Shown piece by piece: positions 22,294-32,995 of a stretch of DNA of 64,000 nt. Source of the stretch: Sophora flavescens (Eukaryota > Streptophyta > Magnoliopsida > Fabales > Fabaceae); assembly GCA_030762895.1 (NCBI GenBank), contig JAUPTC010000015.1:2770395-2834394 (forward strand), read 5' to 3'. Position 1 is the stretch's first letter, and each line of letters starts with the position of its first letter. Below the pieces are notes generated by a model, which saw only the letters and a program-made list of their open reading frames with translations, made no database searches and was not told the origin of the DNA. The position numbers were made by a program, and so were the translations under genes.

Positions 22294-25200
22294 TGTAACA
22301 CCCCGATTTTCGCTGCTCTGTAATATCGGTAATAAATATATAAAAAAATATTTTTATCTGAGACTTAGAAAATGATTTTGGATAAACCAAGGTCATTTCC
22401 ATGTTATACTTATTTTCATAAGTTACGGGGAAGTTTGTGGGTTGAAAATTCAGACGGAAACCGGTCTGTCGTTTTGTGTTTTCACTGACAGTAAAAGTTT
22501 ACTGCTCAGAAGACCTAATTTTAATTCGTGAACGAGATGAAAAATGTTTTATCGTATTTTCTATGATACTGGAAGTTTTGAAAATTTTGGTAAAAAAAAA
22601 AAAATATTATATTTGTTGCGGGCGTATACGTCGAGATTATCTCTAGGAAAAACATGCGTCAGATGAAACCCGGAGTCGGCAACGTAGCTGAGATGATGGA
22701 TTTGACCGACTTGACGAACATTTATGACAAGCTTATTCGTGTCATAATGGCCATAATGGCGCATTTATGACAAAGTAATTTTTGCTATGAAATGACCATT
22801 TTACCCTTGTCTTTTTATGACAATTACAAGCCATGCCATTGGAAAATTTGACCAAACCTTACCCAAAACCCACGGATCCAACATGTCTTCTTCACTTAAG
22901 CAAATTTCATTTCCATTTTCAAGTCATTTTTCTCTCAAAGTTAAGCTTTTGTCTTAAGAACTTCAAGAACATTCGTAAATGTTCATAATTCGTCAGATTT
23001 TGCTTAGCAATGATGACCATTTTCTATTCTGAATCTCGTAAAAATTTCAACATGAAAGTTGTTCATATTTCTCTCTTCTTTCCAACGACATAAAGATCAT
23101 CCAAAACGGACAAGTATGTTGAGATATATACCCAACTTACTAAAACTATTCTAAACCCTCATCATGTTCATCTTCTTCTCTAAGTTTCTCAAGAACACCA
23201 TGAGAAATTTGTGAAGAACATCATCAAGATCATCCTTTTCTTTGATCATAAATAGGTAGTCTCTCTTAATCTTGCTATTCTAAGCTTTTCTCTTCACAAT
23301 ATTCTTGAGTTTATGCCTTTGATCATCATGTTGTTCATAAGATTCAAAGTTCATGGAACTAGATTCAAAAATTCATAACTAATTCTAGAAAAATCCTTTT
23401 GACATGAAACCAATTGATATGATCTTATAATAATCTCTATTTTCATAATCTAGAAGCATAAGATCATGAGAAATTTCTTTCCCTAATTTCTGGACTTGGC
23501 CGAACCTAGGTCAATATCATGTTCATAGGTTTTGTTTCATTTTCATGTCTTGATTCATGATTCAATCTTCAAATACCTTGATAGTTCTTGTATCCAAGTA
23601 TATAGAAGATCAAAAATCAAATTCTAACCTATTTATTTCATAAAGGTCGAAACCCTAGTTCTTGGAACTAGATGAGTTTTGTTCAAAGTTTTCATTAATG
23701 ACCTTAGTAATCAAGCTATTAGTATGTATGCCTTATAAATCCAAGTTGGTTTATTATATTAAGAACCCTAGACCTATGAACATGTTGAGGCCGAATCTTG
23801 GTATAGAAGAGTTAGGAAGTTTTGAGTTTGAAACTTAGTTGTTTAGTCACTAATCTATGATTTAGGTTAATTAAGGACCATTAATCTATGACTTAATCAT
23901 GATTAGAAATTTTAAGGATTTTGAACCCTAAAAGTCAGACCTTGGTCGAAACCTAACCCTCATGAGTTAAGTATGTTGTGGTTTGATTTGATTGTAATTT
24001 TTTTGAAGGAATCAATCGGGTTGGTTTGACCTAAAGCCGACGGAGGAAATCGGATTAAATCGGGAGGTTGTTTGAAAACGTTAGTTTGAGTCTTCAAGAG
24101 GTAAGGGGAGCTTACCTGAGGGATTTTCTCTATAACTATTTGCTTTTAGTGTGGCTTATATGATTTATATGTGGTTTGTGATTAATTATTTATGTTGTTT
24201 ACGATGTGTTGTTTATCTGTGTATTGGTGATTGATCTGCTTTTAATTATCTGCAGTAGTATATTAAGTTGTTATGATGCATGATCTGCCTGGGGATATAA
24301 TTATGATGATGTTGTTGAATGTTGTTTGTGAGTGTTGTTTGAGAGGCCTGACAGTGGTCAGTGCACAACCGATTAATCAGATAAAAGATTTAATAAGCTG
24401 TGAAAGTTATATTCAATGTTTTATGGGAAATGTTGGAATATAATAGTGGAGGAAAATATGATTTTTGTAAAAATAATGAGTTTTGAGAAATATTATTATT
24501 TTAATGATTTATTAGTGTAAAGGAAATTTATGAGTCACGGTGAGAGCGTAACCGTGAAATTTTTTTAGAACTGCTAATTTTTACACCAGAAATTCCTAAA
24601 TATTATAAAAAGTGATTTTGTTAAATTAATATTCGGAAAGACCTTATTTATTATATAAGAAAATTATTTTAAAAGAAATGTCAAAGTTTGACTTTAAGAA
24701 CATTTTCTTTGAAAATGCTAGACGATGGCAAGTTTTGAAATTATTTAAGAAGAAAGTTTGAAAACAACAGTACTTAATTTAAAAAGTGATTTAATCTGAA
24801 TTGATTTATTAGAGTTGAAGTTTCAATAAAAAAGATGTAAAAGGATGTAAACGATGTAAAAGGATGTAAAAAGATGTAAAGGATGTAAAAGGATGTAAAA
24901 AGATGTAAAAGATGTAAAATGATGTAAAATGATGATATGGAATTTAATAACCGAGACGTCGGGGTATTAAGGTTTGTTGTGTTGTAGACTGGGTATCTAA
25001 TAAAAGAAGTTAACACATTGTAAAATGTTTTCTATTACCACGAACCTAAGACTGATTGCAAGGTCTAGAGGCTTTGTGATTGAGCACTCGGACTTTGAGG
25101 TCCTGTGTTGTTAATAAAAGATGTAAAATGTTTCAAAAGATGTTAAGTCATAAGCTTTTGAGAGCTTTGACAAATAAAGATATATCACAAAGAAAAGTGT

Positions 25201-26054
25201 TGAGAACAAAATGTTTTCTTGCATGCATTTGGCAGACGTGCCATGATTAGAAGAGGGATTACCTTGCGGCGTCAGGGTAGATTATACAAAGATGTTCTCA
25301 TTGTGCCCGGGGTTTGGACAATGAGGCCCCATCTCAGAGTGTTATCACTATACCACGATGTTGGACAGTGTGCGATGGGAGTGCCTGTGGCGGTGTGCCT
25401 GTGGCAATCGAGTCTGATCAACTCATCAAGAGGTTGGAGATATCTCATGAGATTAAGTATGAATGTTTAGATGATGTATTGAAGTGTTCATGCATAGTTT
25501 TTCCAATGTTGATGTTTGGGGTGTGAAACCCATTGATAAACGGGATATTATGATATGAATGAGTATGTTGTTATAGACATGTATATGTGTATGTGCCTTC
25601 TTTTGTGTTGCGCATTTAGTTATCGTGGTAAATCCATATATTGGCGGCTCACCCTTACAAACATATCCGAATCGTACGAGGGGTATGATATCTACAAGGA
25701 GATGAAGGCTGTCTAGTTCGAGGCATGCTGTTGCTGTTTTTAAGGGGTGTAGTGTCTGTTAGTTACGACCAGCGTAGGTACGATTATGTTATATTATGTT
25801 GTTAGAATTAAGCTGATGATGTTTTATGTGAGAAACCATATGAGGCAGTATAGTTAGAGGACTTATATACATTATATATTTAAGTGCGATTATGTGAGCG
25901 TTTTTGTGACGATATTAAAAGGAAAAAATTTATCACCATATTAAAAAAAAAAGATAAACATTGAGAAAACATGATTTTCCGAAAGCAACCAGCAAATTAA
26001 GTTTTATTTCCGCAAACGGGTAACCATGTGATGACCCGAGATTAGGGTGTCACA
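22294..26054 (+). mobile_element. LTR 2: intact solo LTR (3.76 kb) of a Ty3/gypsy-type element
   Basis: It starts TGTAACACCCCG and ends AGATTAGGGTGTCACA; the termini form an imperfect inverted repeat (TGTAACACC / GGTGTCACA). Exact 5-bp duplications CTAAC flank it, so it is a single LTR left after recombination between two LTRs. The first 230 bp share blocks with LTR 3 (AAAATTCAGACGGAAACCGG, TTTTAATTCGTGAACGAGA), and a later block (CTCACCCTTACAAACATAT near 25648) is common to all three LTRs. No protein domains; ORFs within it are incidental. It is very long for an LTR, fitting the Tekay-type chromoviruses with LTRs of several kb. Confidence 0.9.
24831..24936 (+). repeat. ~10-bp tandem repeat, 10 copies, in LTR 2
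   Basis: Ten copies of GATGTAAA with 1-2 linking bases (starts at 24834, 24844, 24853, 24863, 24873, 24882, 24892, 24902, 24911 and 24921; period 9-10). Purine-rich on +. It lies in the same part of the LTR as the minisatellites of LTR 1 and LTR 3 but has an unrelated sequence. Confidence 0.92.
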
Positions 26055-26059
26055 CTAAC
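26055..26059. repeat. Right 5-bp target duplication of LTR 2
   Basis: CTAAC, matching 22289-22293, and immediately continuous with satellite (CTAACCCTAATTTTGACCC). Confidence 0.85.
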
Positions 26060-28739
26060 CCTAATTTTGACCCAAAACCCTATTTTTAACTCAACCCAAA
26101 TTCAAACCCTAAACCCTAATTTTGACCAAAAACCCTAATTTGGACCCAAAACCCAACTTTTGACCCAAAAACCCAATTTTAACCCCAAGCCCTAATTTTG
26201 ACCCAAAACCCTAATTCTAACCCTATTTTTGACCCAAAACCCCATTTTAAACTCAAAACCCTATTCAAGACCCTAGACCCTAAATTTTACACTAAACCCA
26301 AAATTTGACCCAAAGCACTTATTACCCTATTTTGACACAATATTTAAAACTCAACCGAATTTCAAACCTTAAACCCTAATTTTGACCTTAAACGCAAAAT
26401 TCGACCCAAAATTTTACCCAAAACCCAAATTTTAATCCCAAAAGCCCTAATTTTGACCCAACACGCTATCTTAAACTCAAAACCCTAATTCAAACCCTAA
26501 ACCCTAATTTTGATCCTAAACCCAAATTTTAACCCAAAACCCTAATTTCAACCCAAAGCTCTAATTTTGACCCGAAACCCTAATTTTAACCCAAACCCCT
26601 AATTCTAACCATATTATTTTACCCAAAACCCTATTTTTAACTCAAAACCTTAATTCAAACCCTAAACCCCAATTTTGATCATAAAACCAAAATTTTCCCC
26701 AAAAACCTAATTTTTATCCAAAACCCTAATTTTAACCCAAAACCTTAATTCTAACCCTATTTCTGACCCAAAAACCTATTTTTAACTCACAACCCTAATT
26801 CAAACCCTAAACTCGTATGTTTGACCCAAAACCCTAATTTTAACCCAAAGCCCAAATTTTAACACAAAGCCCTAATTCTAACCCAATTTTTGACCCAACA
26901 CCCTATTTTAAACCAAACCCTATTTCAAACCCTAATTTGGACACTAACTCCTAAATTTGTCACGAAACCCTAATTCTAACCCTAAACCCTAAATTTGACC
27001 CAGAACCCTAATTATGACCCGAAACCCTAAATTTTGACCCAAAACCCTAATTTGGAACAAAAACCATAATTTTGACCCAAAACCCTATTTCAAACCCTAA
27101 ACCCTAACTTTTACACTAAACCCAAAATTTGACCCAAAACCCTAATTAGGACCCTATTTTCTACCCAATATTTAAAACTGAAAACCCAATTTCAAACGCT
27201 AAACCCTAATTTTGACCCTAAACCCAAAATTTGACCCAAAAACCTAATTTTGAATCGAAACCCAAAACCTTATTTTTGACCCAAAACCCTAATTCTAAAC
27301 TTATTTTTTACCCGAAACCTTATTTTTCACTCAAAACCCTAATTCAAACCCTAAACCCTAATTTGACCCAAAACCCAAATTTTGACCCAAAACCCAAATT
27401 TTAACCCCAAAGCCCTAATTTTGACCCAAAACCTTAATTTAAACTCAAAACCCAAATTCAAACCCTAAACCCTAATTTTGATCCTAAATCCTAATTTTAA
27501 CCCGAAACCGTAATTTTAACCCAAAGCCGTAATTTTGACGTGGAACCCTAATTTTAACCCTATTTTTGACCCAAACCCCTATTTTTAACTCAAAACCCTA
27601 TTTCAAACCATAAACCCTAATTTTGACCCTAAATCTGACCAAGAACCCTAATTTTGACCCCAAACCCTAATTTTAAACCAAAACCCTAATTCTAACCCTA
27701 CTTTGACCCAAAACCCTATTTTTATCTCAAAACCCAAATTCAAACCCTAGACCCTAATTCTAACCTTATTTTTAACTCAAAACCGTAATTCAAACCCTAA
27801 ACCCAAATTTTGACCAAAAACTCAAATTTTGACCCAAAACCCAAATATTAACCCCAAAACCCTAATTTTAACACCAAAGCCCTAATTTTAAGTCCAAAGC
27901 CCTAATTTTGACCCAATGCCCTAATTCAAACCCTAAACCCTAATTTTGATCCTAAATTCTAATTTTAACCCAAAACCCTAATTTTGACCCGAAATCCTAA
28001 TTTTAACCCAAAACCCTAATTCTAACCTTATTTTTTACTCAAACCCAATTTTTAACTCAAAACTCTAATTCAAACCCTAAACCCCTATGTTTGACCCAAA
28101 ACCTTAATTTGACCCGAAACTCTAATTTTAACCCAAAGCCCTATTTTGACCCAAAACCCTAATTCAAAACCTATTTTTGACCCAAAACCCCATTTTAAAC
28201 TCAAAACCCTATTTCAAACCCAAAACCCTAACTTTTACACTAAACCCGAAATTTGACCCGAAGCCCTAATTTTGACCCAATATTTTAAACTCAAAACCCT
28301 ATTTCAAACCCTAAACCCTAATTTTGACCCTAAACCCAAAATTTGACCCAAAAACCTAATGTTGACCCGAAACCCTAATTTTAACCCAAAACCCTAATTC
28401 TAACCTTATTTTTTACCCAAAACCCTTTTTTTAACTCAAAACCCATATTCAAACCCTAAACCCTAATTTTCGTCCTAAAACCAAAGTTTGACCCAAAAAC
28501 CTAATTTTGATCCAAAACCGTAATTCTAATCCTATTTTTGACCCAAAAACCTATTTTTAACTCAAAACCCTAAACCCCTATGTTTGACCCAAAACCCTAA
28601 TTTGGACCTAAAACCCTAATTTTAACCCAAAGCCCAAATTTTAACCCAAAGCCCTAATTCTAATCCCATTTTTGAACCAACGCCCTATTTTACACCAAAC
28701 CCTATTTCAAACCCTAATTTGGACACTAAACCCTATTTT
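26060..28739. repeat. Telomere-derived satellite, divergent segment D
   Basis: About 2.7 kb of telomere-like blocks in the usual orientation, with the landmarks CACTTATTACCC (26314) and TTAGGACCCTATTTTC (27144). Copies are divergent, as in the 13-15.7 kb segment. It stops abruptly at 28739 in the middle of a block (GGACACTAAACCCTATTTT), where a truncated retroelement begins. No genes. Confidence 0.93.
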
Positions 28740-28741
28740 CG

Positions 28742-28894
28742 CCGGCACGAATCGCGGATAGGATGACAAGGCAGCTCAGAGGTAAGCAAATTCCTTTGGT
28801 CAAAGTCATCTGGAATGAGACAACCGGAGAAGCAATGTGGGAAGCTGAGGACAAGATGAAGTTGCAGTACCCTGAGTTATTTCAAGGTACGTAA
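28742..28894 (+). pseudogene. C-terminal end of chromovirus polyprotein (chromodomain)
   Basis: Fifty codons plus TAA, open from the truncation point. Near the start is RQLRGKQIPLVKVIWNETTG, followed by EAMWEAEDKMK and LQYPELF. This matches the tail of plant Ty3/gypsy integrases, where a chromodomain (LVKV.W ... WE.ED.M ... YP.LF) follows the integrase core; in chromoviruses the domain directs integration to heterochromatin. The reading frame has no start because the rest of gag-pol is gone. The 3' flank TTTCGAGGACGAAATTCTTT is the well-known sequence between polyprotein and PPT in this group. Confidence 0.88.
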
Positions 28895-28916
28895 TTTCGA
28901 GGACGAAATTCTTTTT

Positions 28917-28929
28917 AGAGGGGTAGAGT
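28917..28929 (+). promoter_or_regulatory. Polypurine tract of the truncated Ty3/gypsy element
   Basis: AGAGGGGTAGAGT, purine-rich and directly adjacent to the LTR start TGTAACACCC, where plus-strand DNA synthesis is primed in Ty3/gypsy elements. Confidence 0.75.
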
Positions 28930-29529
28930 TGTAACACCCTGTTTTTCGTATGCTTCTTTATCAGTAAATACATGCTTTAATGTATTTATTTTTGATAAAA
29001 TCCAGAGGATGATTTTATTTAAAATAAAATCATTTTCTTGTTTTTTTTTTACTGTATGATGTCACAGTAAAATTTTTGATTGAAAATTCAGACGAAAACC
29101 GGTCTGGGTTCTCACTGCCAGTACAAGTTTACTAAGCTAGAGACAAAATTTTAATTCGTGAACGAGACGGTTAGTGTTTTTATGATGTTTTGTGTGGGTT
29201 TGGAGATTTTCGAAAAATCTTGTTCGAGGGTAAATCTTAGGGATTTCCCGGGTGAAATCGTCGGGAAATACGATCGGGGAAGTCATCTGATACGCAATGG
29301 AGCAGAGCATCAAGAGGATGAAGTGACATGGAGTGACTTGATGTGAAGGCTATGACACACCTCAAAAAGTGAATCTTCACTTTATTTCAAAATCTCACTT
29401 TTTCATCTTTCTCTCTCCAATCACATCATACCACCTTAACTCCTTATCCTCTCTTCAAGCAACCCACCTTCTTTCTTCTTCTTTCTTCTCTTATTACTCT
29501 CCAAAATCATGTCACTCTCCCTCACTCTG

Positions 29530-29537
29530 TATAAATA
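29530..29537 (+). promoter_or_regulatory. Putative LTR 3 core promoter TATA box
   Basis: TATAAATA about 600 bp inside the LTR, followed by a CT-rich leader (29545-29650). The equivalent arrangement in LTR 1 supports it as the start of the element's transcript. Confidence 0.55.
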
Positions 29538-31703
29538 CTTTTCATTTCCACACTTAATCATTTTCCTCCATTTTCTCACCTTTACACTTCACTACATTTC
29601 TTTTCTTCTTCTTCTCTCTTACAAAGTTTACATTTTTATCAAGCTTTTCTCTTAAAGTTCTCCATCAAAGTTGTTCATCTTGTTAAGGTTAATACTTCTA
29701 TTTAGTTATTTTTCAAAGTTTCACCTTTTATTTCAAAGTTTTCTTCATATGTCATTTATGTGCTTTTAACTTCTAAAATCTCTTAAAAATGGTAGAAAAC
29801 TCCGTTTGAGTTGAAACCAATTTCTATGTTCTTATTTTTACTCCTACTACAGCATACTAAAAGGTTGTGTAAAGAACTATTTCTAACCCTATTTTCTTGA
29901 TGAGGCCGAAACCGTGCTTTTTGGTTTTGGTGGGTTTTGTTTAACTTTGCTTGTATGGACTTGTATTTGAGTTCTATTCTAAGATGATCATGACCAAGGG
30001 CTCCTTTGTACTAAAGGATGTTAGGTTTAAGTGATTGGAAAAGTTTAGAGATTTTACACATTTTCATGTAAAGGCCTAAACTTTAAGTAGTTTAAGACAT
30101 TGATGCTTAGTTGATGTTTCTCCAAAGTGATCATGGATTAAGGCTTCTTGATGTATAAGGATGCTAAATCCAAGGGATTGGAAAGTTTGAAAATTTCTAA
30201 CCTTTATTTTGTATCAAGGCCGAACTTTAAAGGTTTTTGGCAAAAATATTAAGTTTTGTTTTCTTCCAAAATGATCATAGATTAAAGCTCCTTATAATAA
30301 AGGATGCTATGACTAAAGTGATTGGAAAGTTTAAAATATTTTCTTGCTTTATTTTCCTATGATGGATGAATGTAACATTTGACCTAGGATGTGTTATTTT
30401 ATTTTGTTTTCCAAGATGATTATGGATTAAAGCTCCTTCATGTTAAAGGATGCTATGTCCAAAAGATTGGGTGATTTAAAGATCTCTAACCTCACAAACT
30501 TGTTAAGGCCGAACCAAAGAGTTCATGGTCTAAGACATTTGATTTTTCCATTTTCCGAAATGATCATGGTTTCAAGCTCCTTACTATGTATGGATGCTAA
30601 CCTAAAGAGATTGGAAAGTTTAGAAATTTCTAGCCTATTTATCTATGCTTGGCCGAAACCCTAAGTCAAGTACTTAGTGGGATTTTTAATTCAACTTTGT
30701 TAAAAGATCATTGCTTATGAACTCCTAACACTTAAGGATCATAAATCCATGAGTTGTATAATTTTCGGGAATCTCTAACCCTAAGAACTAGTCTTGGCCG
30801 AACCTATACCTTGTGGTTTAGTGTTCTTGTTTGATTTTAACTTGTGATTTTGTGTTCATAACCTTAGACTTTCATCGCGGAGGAAACAAGGACGTTCGTG
30901 GTTTACCTCTCCAAGCATCTAATCTCCTTACCTTCACGGAAGGTAAGAGGGGATTGCCTAGGGATATTCAATGACTATATGCATGTGTGTATGTGTTTCC
31001 TTGAGTGATTTGAATATTTTTGTGATATTGAGCCAATACTTGAATAACTTGTTTACTTGAACTATTGTGGTTATTACTTGAAGTTGAACATTACTTGCTT
31101 TAAAGTGTTATGAATTATATATATGTGATGAACTGTCGTTTACTGTGATATTATTGTTGAGAATATATTACTATTGATTGAAGTTTGAGAAGCCGGACTT
31201 GAGTCTGTGCACAATGATTATAAAGGATTAAAAGCCTTAATAAGCCTTGAATAGAACTTTGAAAGTATTGGTTTCATTTATAAAAGTTCCTTGTTTAAAA
31301 TGCTTACTTCAATAAAATGAGATTCTTATTTTGAAAAGAAACGTTGAAGTGTTTTTAAGATGACAGAAACTACTTTTTTATGATCCAAAGTTGGTACGAG
31401 AGAAAACCTTTTTCGAACTATGTGTTTTATGAAGGAAAAACCCTTTGAAAATATTTGACTTTATTCCATCAAGGAATTTCAAATACAAACGAATTTCCTA
31501 AATGGTTTAGAAAATATTTTGCAAAGGAAAAGGATTTTCTCCTAAATGATTTGGAAACGTTCCGGTTACTTGGATAAGTGACCGAGGTTTTGTTTTGGAT
31601 TTGATTTTCACTAAGTGAAAAGTAAACACATGTGAACTGAATTTAGTTCGCGAGACATCGCTTCTAGTATTCTGTAATATGCATGTTGATCCTTGATCCG
31701 TGC

Positions 31704-31787
31704 CACGTTGTTGTGGACTGTGTGTCCTAATCACTTTGTTGTGGACTGTGTGTCCTAATCACGTTGTTTTGGACCGTGTGTCCTAAC
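31704..31787 (+). repeat. 28-bp tandem repeat, 3 copies, in LTR 3
   Basis: Units start at 31704, 31732 and 31760, with the core TGGACTGTGTGTCCTAA. Related in motif (GGAC..TGTGTCC) to the 22-bp repeat of LTR 1 but with a different period. Confidence 0.9.
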
Positions 31788-32077
31788 CACGTTGTGATGA
31801 ACGTTGTGAAAGGTGAATGTTGTTTTCTACGACCAAAAGCTAGGACTGGTGCATCGATCTAAGGTATTGTGATTGAGCACTCGGACTGCATGTCCCGTGT
31901 TGATGTTGATAATTTCAAAATGATGAAATTTATGAATAGTTGCTAGCCTTTGAGCTTCGACAACGAATGAGACGAACACAAAGAAAACATCGAGAACTAA
32001 ATGTTTTACATTTGCATTTACGGCAGACGTACCCGAAATGGTTTTAACATGAGACCTTAACAGGAAAGGTATCATGT

Positions 32078-32274
32078 GACGGTGTATTATCGTTGTTCTT
32101 AAATTGGACAATGAGACGGTGTACGTGTATCGTTGTGCCTAAATGGACAATGAAACGACGTGCATAATCGTTGTGCCTAAATGGCCAATGAGACGGTGTA
32201 TTATCGTTGTGCTTAGCTAGCCAATGAGATGGTGTATTATCGTTGTGCTTAGCTAGCCAATGAGATGGTGTATC
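32078..32274 (+). repeat. 36-bp tandem repeat, about 5 copies, in LTR 3
   Basis: Units carry GGTGTATTATCGTTGTGC followed by CCAATGAGA; the last two copies are virtually identical and the first three diverged, which indicates growth at the right end. A minus-strand ORF over this stretch is only the repeat read through. Confidence 0.88.
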
Positions 32275-32995
32275 GAGCCTGATCAACTCATTTGGAGGAT
32301 GTTGGGATCTCCGGAGATTAAGATTAGAGCCTAATGATAGAAGTGTCATTCATTATCTTTATAAAATTGATTGATTCGGGTATGAGACCCACTGAAATAG
32401 TACTTGTTGTTTACCTATGAGTAATTTTTAGACTGTTAATATGCCAAGGTGTTGTATGTGTCATGTGTATGGTTGTTGTATGATATATCCATTTGCTGGT
32501 GTCTCACTCTTATAGTCATATCAGGTCTTTTCGGGTTTTGCTGTAGTACCTTGGTACTCTAGTACCGATGTTGCAGAGGAGTCTTTCTAAGTCACTTGAA
32601 GACCTAGTGTTAGAGGTTGGGAAAGTATTCTGATTGGGGGACCTCTCCAATGAATATTTTATAGAATGACCAGCTTAGGAGTCTGAGTTGGGGTTGTATA
32701 TCTACAGAGGTCGGGAAATGTAGTGTTATATACATCCATCTGTAGTTTGAACTTTTTCTTTCGAAAGTGGAAACTTAGAGAAATGTTGTATGTCATGGTA
32801 ACTTTGTTACGAACGTGACTTTACGTTTTAAATGTATGTACGATGGATTTCAGAGTTATGCTTATAGAAGAAAATTTTATACCCCAGTTTTTTGACTTAA
32901 AGGAAAACAAATTTTCCGAAAGCAACCAGAAAATTATCTTTTAATTTATTTCCGCATGTGTTACGTAGTAATACCCTGGGGGAGTGTTAAACAAA

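Larger units (their letters stand above)
28740..32995 (+). mobile_element. 5'-truncated Ty3/gypsy chromovirus: polyprotein end, PPT and 3' LTR
   Basis: The fragment opens inside the last exon of a gag-pol polyprotein (chromodomain), then a short spacer, a polypurine tract and a 4.07 kb 3' LTR. No 5' LTR and no upstream pol is present, and the left boundary coincides with no recognisable element end, so most of the element was lost by deletion or illegitimate recombination. The chromodomain and multi-kilobase LTR place it with plant chromoviruses, most like the Tekay type (inference). Confidence 0.88.
28930..32995 (+). mobile_element. LTR 3: 3' LTR of the truncated chromovirus
   Basis: Starts TGTAACACCCTG; the right end is eroded (GGGGGAGTGTTAAACA in place of GGGGGTGTTACA), so its exact last base is uncertain. 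It shares U3 blocks with LTR 2 (AAAATTCAGACGAAAACCGG, TTTTAATTCGTGAACGAGAC) and many downstream blocks with LTR 1 (CCTAGGGATATTCAA, TTGAAGTTTGAGAAGCC, GAGGAGTCTTTCTAAGTCAC), so the three LTRs form one superfamily. The TATA box at 29530 divides it into about 0.6 kb U3 and more than 3.4 kb R/U5. Confidence 0.85.

Noticed and set aside
24774..25526. Open frames within LTR 2
   Set aside because: They lie over the GATGTAAA repeat and unconserved LTR sequence, with no recognisable domain.
29158..32349. Several 60-100 codon frames in LTR 3
   Set aside because: They lie within a non-coding LTR, partly on tandem repeats, with no family resemblance.
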